Source: PALSA-607 sp963737705 (lineage in GTDB: Bacteria > Actinomycetota > Actinomycetes > Acidothermales > Acidothermaceae). Taken from it: a DNA stretch of 64,000 nucleotides. Shown piece after piece: positions 8,332-16,853 of this stretch (position 1 is the stretch's first letter; every line of letters begins with the position of its first letter). The DNA lies in NCBI GenBank assembly GCA_963737705.1, contig CAVTTP010000007.1:310001-374000 (forward strand), read 5' to 3'. The notes under the pieces were generated by a model, which saw only the letters and a program-made list of their open reading frames with translations, did no database searches and was not told where the DNA came from. The translations under genes were made by a program, and so were the position numbers.

Positions 8332-9090
8332 GTGGACGACCCGTTCGTGCTCGCAGGTGAAACGTTCACCTCGCGCCTCATCATGGGCACTGGCGGCGTG
8401 CCGAGCCTCGACATCCTCGAGGCCGCGCTCGAGGCGTCCGGGACCGAGATCACAACCGTCGCGATGCGGCGCGTCGACCCGGCGGCGCACGGTTCCATCC
8501 TCGACGTGCTCGCCCGGCGCGGTGTGCGCGTGCTGCCGAACACGGCCGGGTGCTACACCGCAGCCGACGCTGTTCTCACGGCGCGCCTCGGGCGCGAAGC
8601 ACTCGGAACGAACTGGGTGAAGCTTGAGGTGATCGCCGACGAGCACACGCTGCTACCCGACCCGATCGAGCTGCTCAACGCCGCAGAAACCCTTGTAGCC
8701 GAAGGCTTTTTGGTGCTGCCTTACACGAACGACGATCCGGTACTCGCCCGCCGCCTCGAACAGGTCGGCTGCGTAGCAGTGATGCCACTCGGCTCCCCGA
8801 TTGGCTCTGGGCTTGGCATCCGCAACCCGCACAACATCGAGCTCATCGTCGAACGGGCCGGTGTGCCCGTCGTGCTCGATGCCGGCATCGGTACAGCAAG
8901 CGATGCCACGCTAGCCATGGAATTGGGCTGCGACGCCGTGTTGCTCGCGTCAGCGGTCACTCGTGCGCAGCGGCCCACCCTCATGGCCGATGCGATGCGC
9001 AAGGCTGTCGAGGCGGGCAGGCTTGCGCGGCTTGCCGGGCGCATCCCGGTTCGCCGTTACGCGAAGGCGTCGTCGCCACCAGTCGCCTGA
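8332..9090 (+). CDS. thiG: Thiazole synthase ThiG
   Basis: A 252-residue TIM-barrel enzyme that condenses deoxyxylulose 5-phosphate, iminoglycine and ThiS-borne sulfur into thiazole phosphate. Seen are the start FTSRLIMGTGGVPS, the Schiff-base lysine in NWVKLEVI, the PLGSPIGSGLGI phosphate loop and VVLDAGIGTASDA. The start is GTG, seven bases after AAGGAGG. It is the last gene of the riboswitch-controlled thiO-thiS-thiG operon and is convergent with the HAD phosphatase. Confidence 0.95.
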   Translation: MDDPFVLAGETFTSRLIMGTGGVPSLDILEAALEASGTEITTVAMRRVDPAAHGSILDVLARRGVRVLPNTAGCYTAADAVLTARLGREALGTNWVKLEVIADEHTLLPDPIELLNAAETLVAEGFLVLPYTNDDPVLARRLEQVGCVAVMPLGSPIGSGLGIRNPHNIELIVERAGVPVVLDAGIGTASDATLAMELGCDAVLLASAVTRAQRPTLMADAMRKAVEAGRLARLAGRIPVRRYAKASSPPVA

Positions 9091-9112
9091 TACGCCGTCC
9101 ACCTTCCGCGAC

Positions 9113-9172
9113 GATCATGCGCGAAGTAGCTAGTCGAAGACGCCGGGCTACCTACTTTGTGCGTGCTGATCA
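9113..9172. terminator. Inverted repeat between convergent thiG and HAD genes
   Basis: An imperfect inverted repeat has left arm 9113-9133 (GATCATGCGCGAAGTAGCTAG) and right arm 9148-9172, with AAGTAG-TAG and GATCA parts matching in inverse. It lies at a convergent junction and covers the HAD stop codon. No U-tract is seen. A bidirectional terminator or convergent-gene barrier is plausible. Confidence 0.5.
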
Positions 9173-9870
9173 TGGGTGAGGCCGAGCAGCGCGGCTAGCT
9201 CGTCGACGTCCGCTGCCAGGGCGTCGGCATCCGCAAGCTCCTCACGCGACCCATAGCCCCACAGCGCACCGATGCATGCGATGCCGTTCTCGTGCGCACC
9301 AACGACGTCGTGCGACCGATCGCCGACAAGGACCACGTCGCCGAGATCGGGGCGCACGAAGTCAGGCCGCAGTGAGTCAGGCCGCAGTGAGTCAGGGTGC
9401 AGTGACCCGAGCGCCTGCGCGACGACATCGCCCTTCTCGGTACCGTCGCCGTCAATCGCCGGCCCGAACACCCCCTCGAAGTACCCGGCCAGCTCGAAGT
9501 GCTCGATGATCGGCACCGCGTACGGCAACGGCTTCGACGTGGCGACGGCCAATCGGCGTCCGGTATCGACAAGCTCGTGCAGTAGGCCCGGGATGCCCGG
9601 GTACACGGAGTTCTCGAACATCCCGTATTCGACGAAGTAGCCGCGGTAGACGGCCATCGCCTCCAGGGCGGTGACCTCGTCGAGGCCGGCGATGTCGAGG
9701 AACGAGTCAAGAAGCGGCGGGCCGATGAAGCGCCCGAGCGCAGTCTCGTCAAGAGGAGGCAAGCCGAGCGCTTTCAGGGCGGCCGCCACGGAGCGCGTGA
9801 TGCCAGGACCCGATGCGGTCAACGTGCCGTCAAGATCGAAGAGCACGACCCCGGGCTGCACGACGCCCAT
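9148..9870 (-). CDS. HAD family hydrolase, phosphoglycolate phosphatase-like
   Basis: A 240-residue HAD phosphatase. Motif I is VLFDLDGTLTASGPG, motif II the ATSKP threonine/serine segment, and motif IV VVLVGDRSHDVVGA; an alpha-helical cap follows motif I, as in Gph/PGP enzymes. The substrate is most likely a small phospho-metabolite and is not defined. The ATG at 9870 is preferred; the frame runs further upstream only because a 22-bp minisatellite contains no stop. An unusual insertion of three SLRPD-type pentapeptides lies before motif IV (see the repeat at 9361-9405). Confidence 0.85.
   Translation of the reverse strand: MGVVQPGVVLFDLDGTLTASGPGITRSVAAALKALGLPPLDETALGRFIGPPLLDSFLDIAGLDEVTALEAMAVYRGYFVEYGMFENSVYPGIPGLLHELVDTGRRLAVATSKPLPYAVPIIEHFELAGYFEGVFGPAIDGDGTEKGDVVAQALGSLHPDSLRPDSLRPDFVRPDLGDVVLVGDRSHDVVGAHENGIACIGALWGYGSREELADADALAADVDELAALLGLTHDQHAQSR
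9361..9405. repeat. 15-bp in-frame tandem repeat inside the HAD gene
   Basis: Three adjacent units begin at 9361, 9376 and 9391. The first two are identical (GTCAGGCCGCAGTGA) and the third differs at two positions. On the coding strand they encode repeated SLRPD-type pentapeptides inserted between the core strands, keeping the reading frame. Confidence 0.9.
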
Positions 9871-9914
9871 TCTGTCGTACGTGGCGACGACGACGGTTGC
9901 GCAGGGCGCGACTA

Positions 9915-9977
9915 CACGGGTCGCCCGCGACGGTGACACGGGTCGCCCGCGACGGTGACACGGGTCGCCCGCGACGG
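9915..9977. repeat. 22-bp minisatellite, 2.9 copies, between HAD gene and kinase
   Basis: Units start at 9915, 9937 and 9959; each begins CACGGGTCGCCCGCGACGG, the first two continue TGA, and the third is cut at 19 bases. All copies are identical over the shared length, so the expansion is recent. It fills the intergenic space between the divergent HAD and kinase genes, where both promoters should lie. Confidence 0.9.
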
Positions 9978-10037
9978 AGGGCGCGTCCGCGTCGCGCCTG
10001 CCCGGCCCGGCCAACTGCCGCACGTATGCTCGACGCC

Positions 10038-12050
10038 GTGGATACGACGATGTCGGATGCCTTGGTCGGTCGCGTCCTTGACGGCCGTTACCGGGTCGAG
10101 GCGCGCATCGCCCGCGGCGGCATGGCGACGGTCTACCGCGCGCTGGACACCCGGTTGGACCGAGTCGTCGCGCTGAAGGTCATGCACCAGCTGTTCGCCG
10201 AGAACGACCAGTTCGTCGCCCGGTTCAACCGCGAGGCCAAGTCGGCGGCCCGCCTCTCGCACCCGAATGTCGTCGCGGTTTACGACCAGGGCGAGGACGA
10301 CGGCTATGTCTTCCTTGCCATGGAGTACGTGCAGGGCCGAACGCTGCGCGACCTCTTGCGGGAGCGCACCCGGCTCACCCCTGCCGAGGCGTTGTCGGTG
10401 CTCGAGCCGGTGCTCGCCGCGCTCTCTGCCGCGCACGCCGCCGGTCTGGTGCACCGCGACGTGAAACCCGAGAACGTCTTGCTCGCCGACGACGGCCGGG
10501 TGAAGGTCGCCGATTTCGGGCTTGCCCGGGCCGCCGCCAACCTCGAGGCGACGAGCGCGACTTCGCTGATCGGCACCGTCGCCTACCTCTCGCCTGAGCA
10601 AGTTATCCGCGGCATCGCCGACGAACGAAGCGACGTCTACTCAGCCGGCGTCATGTTGTTCGAGATGCTGACGGGGCGGCCGCCGTATGACGGCGAGACC
10701 GCGGTGTCTGTCGCGCTGAAGCATGCGCACGAGGATGTGCCGCCGCCGTCCAGCCTTGTGTCAGGCATCCCCACGTCCGTCGACCTGCTCGTCGCCAGAT
10801 CGACCGCACGCGACCCCGATCGTCGCCCGCATGACGCCGGTGCGTTCTTGGCCGAGGTCGTGCGTGTCCGTGGCGGCTTGGTCATGTCCGATGCGGACGA
10901 CGGGAACCTGACGACACTGATCAACCGCACGCTTGTCGTCGAGCTGCCAGATACCAGGACCGTCGGACCGAATCCGCCCTGGCAGTCCGGGCAACCCGCC
11001 CCGCAGCCGGCCTTCACCGGGCAGCCGGTCTACGCCGGGCAGCCGGTCTACTCCCCGCAGCCGGGTCAGCCCGGGCCGCCGCCGCGGATCGCGGAGCCAC
11101 CCGAGCCGCCCGAGGAGGAGTACCGCCGGCCGCATCCGCACCGCAAAGGCTGGATCGCGTTCTTCATCATCTTGCTGCTCGCCGCCGCTGCTGCCGTGGC
11201 GGGCTGGTGGTTCGCCGAGGGCCGGTGGACCCACACACCGAACCTGACGAAGCTGTCGTCGTCCGCGGCGATCGAAAAGGCCAAGTCGGCCCACGTGACA
11301 GTGCAGGTTGGCGCGCCTGAATTCTCGTCGACTGTCCCCAAAGACGCCGTCGTGGAGCAGACACCGACAGCTGAACAGAAGGTGCTGCGTGGCGACACGG
11401 TCACGATCCGGCTGTCGCAGGGACCGCAACTCTTTCAGGTGCCGAAGTATGACCCGGCCGGTGGCACGTCACTTGTCGACTACCAGACAGAACTCATCGC
11501 CGCACACCTAAACAGCGCTGATCCCCCGAAAACTCAATACAGCCCGACCGTTATTGCCGGCAACGTCATCTCGGTCGATCCGGCGGTCGGTCAGAACGAG
11601 AAGGCCGGCACGACCGTGACCGTCACAGTCAGCCTCGGTCCGGAGCCGATCCCGATCGTCGACTACACGGGCCAACCGGGCGACCAGGCCACGAGCGCGT
11701 TGACGCTTGTCGGATTCAATGTCACGACGACGCAGGACTACAGCACGACTGTGAAGGCCGGGCTCGTCATATCTCAAACGCCCCCTGGCGGTTCGGGGAA
11801 GCTCGGCGACCCCGTCACGCTCGACATCTCTAAGGGTCCCCAGCTGTTCAAGGTGCCGGACGTGACGAGCCAACTCAGTGGAGACCCGAAGAACTGGGTG
11901 AGCATTCAGCAAGCAACGAAGGCCTTGACCGACGCAGGCTTCAAGGTCAGAGTCGGCTCGAGTGGCCGCTTCGGCGTCGTGACAAGCCAAAGCCCCAAGG
12001 GCGGGTCTATGCAGCCAGCGGGCACCGTCATCACCATCTACGCCCAATAG
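10038..12050 (+). CDS. pknL: PASTA-domain Ser/Thr protein kinase (PknL/StkP-like)
   Basis: A 670-residue transmembrane kinase. The kinase domain (about residues 1-270) has the glycine loop IARGGMATVYRA, catalytic Lys47, HRD with Asp141 in HRDVKPEN, DFG Asp159 and the GTVAYLSPEQ activation segment. A Gln/Pro-rich juxtamembrane region carries GQPVY repeats, then a single membrane helix (about 372-391) and four extracellular PASTA domains that would sense peptidoglycan or lipid II. Start choices are ATG 10026, GTG 10038 and ATG 10050; none changes the domain layout. Position and orientation match M. tuberculosis pknL, but from memory that protein lacks PASTA domains. The Rv2175c-type substrate gene is present upstream. 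Confidence 0.92.
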   Translation: MDTTMSDALVGRVLDGRYRVEARIARGGMATVYRALDTRLDRVVALKVMHQLFAENDQFVARFNREAKSAARLSHPNVVAVYDQGEDDGYVFLAMEYVQGRTLRDLLRERTRLTPAEALSVLEPVLAALSAAHAAGLVHRDVKPENVLLADDGRVKVADFGLARAAANLEATSATSLIGTVAYLSPEQVIRGIADERSDVYSAGVMLFEMLTGRPPYDGETAVSVALKHAHEDVPPPSSLVSGIPTSVDLLVARSTARDPDRRPHDAGAFLAEVVRVRGGLVMSDADDGNLTTLINRTLVVELPDTRTVGPNPPWQSGQPAPQPAFTGQPVYAGQPVYSPQPGQPGPPPRIAEPPEPPEEEYRRPHPHRKGWIAFFIILLLAAAAAVAGWWFAEGRWTHTPNLTKLSSSAAIEKAKSAHVTVQVGAPEFSSTVPKDAVVEQTPTAEQKVLRGDTVTIRLSQGPQLFQVPKYDPAGGTSLVDYQTELIAAHLNSADPPKTQYSPTVIAGNVISVDPAVGQNEKAGTTVTVTVSLGPEPIPIVDYTGQPGDQATSALTLVGFNVTTTQDYSTTVKAGLVISQTPPGGSGKLGDPVTLDISKGPQLFKVPDVTSQLSGDPKNWVSIQQATKALTDAGFKVRVGSSGRFGVVTSQSPKGGSMQPAGTVITIYAQ

Positions 12051-12082
12051 GTTGGACTGCCGCGGTCTGACATCCTTGAACG

Positions 12083-12946
12083 ATGCCTCCTCGCAAGCCG
12101 TCGCCGGTCGGAGTTCACGTCCCCGTCGCAGGTGGGCTGTCTAGCGGTGGCCTCGCGTACGCACGCGACGTAGGCGCCGAAGCAATCCAAGTTTTTCTGT
12201 CCAACCCGCGCGGTTGGGCGCGACCTGCTGGTGATGCTCGACAGGACGATGAGTTTCGCTCGTCGTGCGCATCGTCGAAGATCCCGACGTTCGTTCATGC
12301 TGCGTATCTCGTCAACCTCGGTTCGCCGACGCCATCGACGTTGGAGAACTCCGTCTTGTCACTGCGTCATGCGTTGCTGCGTGCAGGCTCGATCGGAGCG
12401 CGCGGTGTCGTCGTCCACGCAGGTTCCGCTGTGACTGCCGCCAGCAAAGACGACGCAATGAAGCAAGTGCGCGAAAATGTGCTGCCATTGCTGGACGAAA
12501 TCCCTGAGGCAGGCCCTGACGTCCTCATTGAAGCGACGGCCGGTGCGGGCCAATCGCTCGCGTCGACGGTCGATGATCTCGGCTGGTACCTCGCATCGCT
12601 CGACAATCATCCGAAGCTTGGCATCTGCCTCGACACCTGCCACGCATTCGCCGCAGGCCACGACCTTGCCGAGCCAGGCGGCGTCCGGTCGACATTGAAC
12701 GCACTGGTACGAGCCGTCGGCAGAGGCAGGTTGAAGTTGCTCCACGCCAACGACTCCAAGGACCCGTGCGGATCGAATCGCGACAACCATGAACGCATTG
12801 GTAAGGGACGCATCGGGGTCGAACCGTTTGCCGAACTGTTCCGGCATCCGGCAACCCGCGGCGTTCCGCTGGTGCTCGAGACTCCGGGCAAAGCGCCGGA
12901 GCAACGCGAAGACCTGGCCCTCATGAGGACGTTGCGCGATCGCTAA
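12083..12946 (+). CDS. nfo: Deoxyribonuclease IV (endonuclease IV)
   Basis: A 287-residue AP endonuclease acting at abasic sites in base-excision repair. The trinuclear zinc ligands are seen in FVHAAYLVNLGSP, VVVHAGSAV, LIEATAGAG, GICLDTCHAFAAGHD, LLHANDSKDPCGSNRDNHERIGKG and PLVLETPG, in the family order. It follows the kinase gene by 32 bases and may be co-transcribed with it. Confidence 0.94.
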   Translation: MPPRKPSPVGVHVPVAGGLSSGGLAYARDVGAEAIQVFLSNPRGWARPAGDARQDDEFRSSCASSKIPTFVHAAYLVNLGSPTPSTLENSVLSLRHALLRAGSIGARGVVVHAGSAVTAASKDDAMKQVRENVLPLLDEIPEAGPDVLIEATAGAGQSLASTVDDLGWYLASLDNHPKLGICLDTCHAFAAGHDLAEPGGVRSTLNALVRAVGRGRLKLLHANDSKDPCGSNRDNHERIGKGRIGVEPFAELFRHPATRGVPLVLETPGKAPEQREDLALMRTLRDR

Positions 12947-13021
12947 TTCTGAGCAACGCAATTGCGCAGTGACCGCGCGGTCGGCTTGCATCTCGCAGGG
13001 CCGTCAAGGATCTTGGGTCAG

Positions 13022-13804
13022 GTGACGCAACCGCCGTACCAGCCACCGAACGCCCCGGGGCCTCCGCAGGTCCCTCCCTACGGCAACCCGCAAACGCCTC
13101 CGTACGGTTACCCGCAGTCGCCGCCCCCTGGTTACCCGCAGTCGCCGCCTCCGGGTTACCCGCCGGCGTACGGCCCCGCCTACGGCTACCCGCCCGCCTA
13201 TTCACCGACGGGTACCCAACCGCCTCGGCCGCCTCGACGCCGCCGATTGCTCTGGACGTGGATCGGGTTCGTCGGCGCCGCCGTGATCGCCTTCGCGCTG
13301 TTCGCCACGTTCGCCGTGCAATGGGCAATGGCCGCCGAGCGGATCGGCAACCCCGACAACACGTCCGCGACCTACGGCACCGTCACCGCGGTACAGGGAT
13401 CTCAACTGCACGTGCACGTGTCGGCCGGGACGCCCATGGTGACGCGGACTGAAACACATGTCTTCAATCAGACGAACACGAAGGCTTCGGTTACCCACGC
13501 GGACTCCGACTTCGACGCGGTGGTCAGCGGCGCGCCCGCGGTCTCAGTCGGCAATCTGGTGTCCTACAGCTTCACCATTGACGCGACGCAGGGCACCTAC
13601 CTGCCCGTCGCACCCTCGAAGATCAAGACCGCTGGTTCGCTGCCGGTCGGTCTGGTCGTGGCACTCGTCATCGGACTCGTGCTGGGCCTTGTGGGAGTGA
13701 TCCTGTTCATCGTGTGGCTTGTGTCGTGGCGTCGAAACCGGCAACCCCCAGCGCCGATGTATTCGCCACCGCCGAGCTACTGGCCTCCCAACCAACAGCA
13801 CTAG
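13022..13804 (+). CDS. Pro/Tyr-rich membrane protein, unknown function
   Basis: A 260-residue protein. The first 75 residues are a Pro/Tyr/Gly-rich cytoplasmic tail with YPQSPPPG repeats. A basic stop (PPRRRR) precedes a membrane helix (about 80-103), then an extracytoplasmic domain of about 100 residues (YGTVTAVQGSQLHVHV, ETHVFNQTNT), a second helix and a proline-rich C-tail. The GTG at 13022 is chosen because the tail composition begins there; an ATG at 12962 is an alternative. I do not recognise a named family. It is convergent with a small membrane-protein gene. Confidence 0.6.
   Translation: MTQPPYQPPNAPGPPQVPPYGNPQTPPYGYPQSPPPGYPQSPPPGYPPAYGPAYGYPPAYSPTGTQPPRPPRRRRLLWTWIGFVGAAVIAFALFATFAVQWAMAAERIGNPDNTSATYGTVTAVQGSQLHVHVSAGTPMVTRTETHVFNQTNTKASVTHADSDFDAVVSGAPAVSVGNLVSYSFTIDATQGTYLPVAPSKIKTAGSLPVGLVVALVIGLVLGLVGVILFIVWLVSWRRNRQPPAPMYSPPPSYWPPNQQH
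13106..13153. repeat. 24-bp in-frame tandem repeat
   Basis: Two 24-base units (13106-13129 and 13130-13153), each starting GGTTACCCGCAGTCGCCGCC, with the first ten bases of a third copy following. They encode YPQSPPPG octapeptides in the proline-rich tail. Confidence 0.85.
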
Positions 13805-13817
13805 CCAATCGAGCCGG

Positions 13818-14009
13818 TCACGGGCGCTTGTGGCCTACTCGCCAGTAGCCGAACAGGACAACCACGCCGGCAACTGCTGCCCCAACGAATGGGGCATAGA
13901 GCGACGCCATCCCCGCGACCATCGCGATTCCGGCTACCACGAGGCCCGCTCCGAGCGCGGGCGCGACCCATGGTCGAACTGGACCGAAGGCGTCGCGCTT
14001 CTCAGGCAT
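13818..14009 (-). CDS. Small two-helix membrane protein
   Basis: A 63-residue protein with two hydrophobic helices (about residues 13-34 and 37-56) and basic ends (MPEKRD at the start, RVGHKRP at the end). No family is recognised. It starts 24 bases after the stop of the large secreted protein on the same strand and is convergent with the Pro/Tyr-rich gene. Confidence 0.5.
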   Translation of the reverse strand: MPEKRDAFGPVRPWVAPALGAGLVVAGIAMVAGMASLYAPFVGAAVAGVVVLFGYWRVGHKRP

Positions 14010-14033
14010 GGCGCCACGCTATCGGCCGTGGCG

Positions 14034-16718
14034 TCAACTGCCGAACGCCGCGGTGAGTTGGCCCACGATGCTTGTGCCGAGCACGGCCGTACCGCCGTAG
14101 ACATAGACGTTGGTCAAGACGCTGTGATCCGCGTTGAGATAGCTGCTGGTACTCGTCGGCAGGCTCGCCTGGCCCGAGAGCAACAGCGGGGCGCCCATCA
14201 ATGCCAGCTGGGCACCACCAGCCAAGGCGTCGGGGAACCCAGCACCAGTCGCCACACCGACCACCGTCGACGACGGGAAGAATTTCGTCGCCACGGCTGC
14301 CGCGGTCGCGTAGCGATCACTGCCCAGCACCGCCGTTGCAGACGGCGCCGCGGCTGCGGCCGGACCCCCGATGGCATACGTCGTATGCGCGCCCGCCAGG
14401 TAAGTCGCGGTCTCCGTTGGCAGCGTCGAGCCGTCGGTCAACAGAATCGCACCGTGCGCATGCGCTGCTGCAGGACCCGCCGCCAGAGCGTCAGGGAAGT
14501 TCGTACCCGTCGCGAGCAGAACTGTCGTCGGACTGCCGAGACCCTTAGCAACCGCGACGGCAGTCGCGTACCTGTCGGCACCGGAGTAGCGCACCACGCT
14601 GTAGCCGAAGGCACTCAGTTGGTTCGCGACCGTAGCGGGTACGGCTGACGTACCGCCGAGAACGTAGACGGTTCCGCCCGCGGGAAGCACCCGCTTGAGT
14701 TCGGTCGCCGTTGCTGCTGGCAGCGTCGAGCCTTCGGTCAGCAGCAGTGGTGCGTTCTTTGCGGCCGCGAGCGGACCACCCACCAACGCGTCGGGGTAGT
14801 CATCGCCGCGGGCCAACACAACCGCGCCCGCGTTGCCTGCGGGGAACGAGTTCTGCGATACAGCAACAGCTGTTGCGATCCGATCAGGCCCAGAGACCCG
14901 CCCGACGCTTGCAGCCTCGACGTCCCACGTACTTGCATGTGAACTGAGGATCACGATGGTTGTGACTGCGCCGCTCGTGGTCTGCGAAGCTACGCACGGG
15001 TCGGGGGTTGCTCCAACGCCGGTGCATGCGCCAACAGCGACACCGTCACGGAATACCGTGAGGTCGGCCGGCGCAGAACCGACAGGAAGCTTCTTGTCGA
15101 AGACCTGGAACGTCAAAACCAACGGATCCCCCGTCGTCGCAGGCGGTGCGGTGATCGTGGCGCCGACACCAAGCGCTGTGTAGTGCGCCACCGACGTGTT
15201 GGGCGGCGTCTTGTCGATCGTGACCGTGCCAGCGGTCGGGCTCGTGACGCCGACAACAAGTGGGTTGGACGCGTCCGCAGTTGCACCAGGAGGATCGGAA
15301 GACACGGATCCGTCCGCAGCCACCGTTGCGGTCACAGGTGCAGCTGGCGCGCTACCGCCGCTACCCCCTCCCGCAGGAGCCGGTGCGACGGTGAAGTTCG
15401 ATTCAGAGCTCTCGCTCCAAGCCACGCCTCCGTCACCGGCGTAACTGGCGACGATGCTGTGGTCGCCGACGCCGATCGAGGGCACCACAAGGGTTGCGAC
15501 GCCCTGTGCATCGAGGGGCACCTGAGCGGAGATGTTGCCAGGGTCTCCGAAGTTGGAGTCCAGATCACTGAAGTAGACAACTCCGGACGGCACATGTGAG
15601 CCGCTCGCGGGTGTCACCGTTGCTGTGAACGTGACGGACTGGCCTGCAGTGTAAGGACCAGCCGAGGTGTCGAGCGTCGTGGTCGATGACACAAACGGAG
15701 GGATGACGACTGTGTCGGTAAGGCTCTGCAGCACGCCGGGTGTGGGCGTGACGACAGTCGGCGTGCCGTCGAGTCCCTGACCTTTGTAGAAGTCGACACC
15801 ATCGCGGCACATCGTCCCACCGGTAGGGCAGTACATGTACTCGATGGTGTAACCAACCGGCATCAGGTTGAGGAAGCGATAGACGCCGTTGACCGCCGAA
15901 CCCTCAACGTTGTTGTCGACCTCCAGAGTGCTTGCGGGACGATCGACCGGAATGATTTCAGGAATGATCTCGTCGGGCGTGACGCCTGCCGGAGGCGTGA
16001 AAGTGAGGTCAATCTCGCCCGCATCAGAGAGAGTCTGCGGGGCTATCGCAGTCGTTGCCCCGGCTGTTACGACCACGGGGGTCGCTGATGATTCGTCCTG
16101 CGTGCTGCCGTAGTACTGCGGCTGAATATTCTCGGTCGGCGGCACTTGGATTCCGCCGCACCCGTCGAACCTGACGATGTACGTACCCGGCGTAACCCCG
16201 GTCATCGTGAACGTTCCGTCGGCCGCGGACTGCGTAAAAGAACTGACGAGATGGTCGGCGGTATCCGCTCCCACACACACGTTCAAGATCGGACTTCCGT
16301 GCGAGTTGGCAACGGATCCACTGATGGATCCCCCCAACACGAGTTGGACATCGGCGGTGACCGTCGCGGCAGTCGTCATAGGCACTGATGTGAGAAACGG
16401 CTCGTAGTTCTTCGCTTGGGGGTCAGAACTGCAGGACGGGTCGACCTGGACGACGTATTCCGCGTTGCTGTCAACCGTTAGGCCCGTGAATGAGTAGCCG
16501 CCCGATGCACTGGTGTGCACGGTCGGCAACTGGAGGCCGCCCCCCAAAATCGACACGCACGCACCCACGTAAGGCGATCCGAGTGCGGTGACGGTTCCGG
16601 TGATCGTGCCCGTCGATGGCTGGACGGCGGGACTGGATGCAGCAGCACTGGCTCCCAGAGGTGCAACGATGGCGAGCGCAACACTCGCAAGAACCATGCC
16701 AGGACGAACAAGCTTCAT
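14034..16718 (-). CDS. Secreted multidomain cell-wall-binding protein (CW_binding_2 repeats, Ig-like and Cna-B-like domains)
   Basis: An 894-residue exported surface protein. A signal peptide (about residues 1-26) is followed by two carboxypeptidase-regulatory/Cna-B-like beta domains, which use patterns such as GTITGTVTALG, SASGGYSFTGLTV and GGSISGSVANSHG with paired Cys. A bacterial Ig-like domain lies at VSSTTTLDTSAGPYTAGQSVTFTATV. A Gly/Ala linker leads to about 280 C-terminal residues in three CW_binding_2 repeats, each with the xxRYATA or DRIATA start and PDAL core (RVSGPDRIATAVAV, YSGADRYATAVAV, LGSDRYATAAAV). This would anchor the protein non-covalently to the wall. The ribosome site GGGGAAG precedes the ATG. 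A role in adhesion is inference. Confidence 0.85.
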   Translation of the reverse strand: MKLVRPGMVLASVALAIVAPLGASAAASSPAVQPSTGTITGTVTALGSPYVGACVSILGGGLQLPTVHTSASGGYSFTGLTVDSNAEYVVQVDPSCSSDPQAKNYEPFLTSVPMTTAATVTADVQLVLGGSISGSVANSHGSPILNVCVGADTADHLVSSFTQSAADGTFTMTGVTPGTYIVRFDGCGGIQVPPTENIQPQYYGSTQDESSATPVVVTAGATTAIAPQTLSDAGEIDLTFTPPAGVTPDEIIPEIIPVDRPASTLEVDNNVEGSAVNGVYRFLNLMPVGYTIEYMYCPTGGTMCRDGVDFYKGQGLDGTPTVVTPTPGVLQSLTDTVVIPPFVSSTTTLDTSAGPYTAGQSVTFTATVTPASGSHVPSGVVYFSDLDSNFGDPGNISAQVPLDAQGVATLVVPSIGVGDHSIVASYAGDGGVAWSESSESNFTVAPAPAGGGSGGSAPAAPVTATVAADGSVSSDPPGATADASNPLVVGVTSPTAGTVTIDKTPPNTSVAHYTALGVGATITAPPATTGDPLVLTFQVFDKKLPVGSAPADLTVFRDGVAVGACTGVGATPDPCVASQTTSGAVTTIVILSSHASTWDVEAASVGRVSGPDRIATAVAVSQNSFPAGNAGAVVLARGDDYPDALVGGPLAAAKNAPLLLTEGSTLPAATATELKRVLPAGGTVYVLGGTSAVPATVANQLSAFGYSVVRYSGADRYATAVAVAKGLGSPTTVLLATGTNFPDALAAGPAAAHAHGAILLTDGSTLPTETATYLAGAHTTYAIGGPAAAAAPSATAVLGSDRYATAAAVATKFFPSSTVVGVATGAGFPDALAGGAQLALMGAPLLLSGQASLPTSTSSYLNADHSVLTNVYVYGGTAVLGTSIVGQLTAAFGS

Positions 16719-16853
16719 GAACTTCCCCCGTGTCGGCGTACGTGGGCTGATTACCTCGCCGCGCTCATTGAACCTGAAGTCGAAGTCCGGCGCACCAACC
16801 GATCGGCTGACGCCCAGTGCGGCTGAATGCCCTAATGCGGCCGGGACATCGAA

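Noticed and set aside
9361..9977. The two repeat arrays near the HAD gene as a CRISPR
   Set aside because: Units are directly adjacent with no spacers and no cas genes are present.
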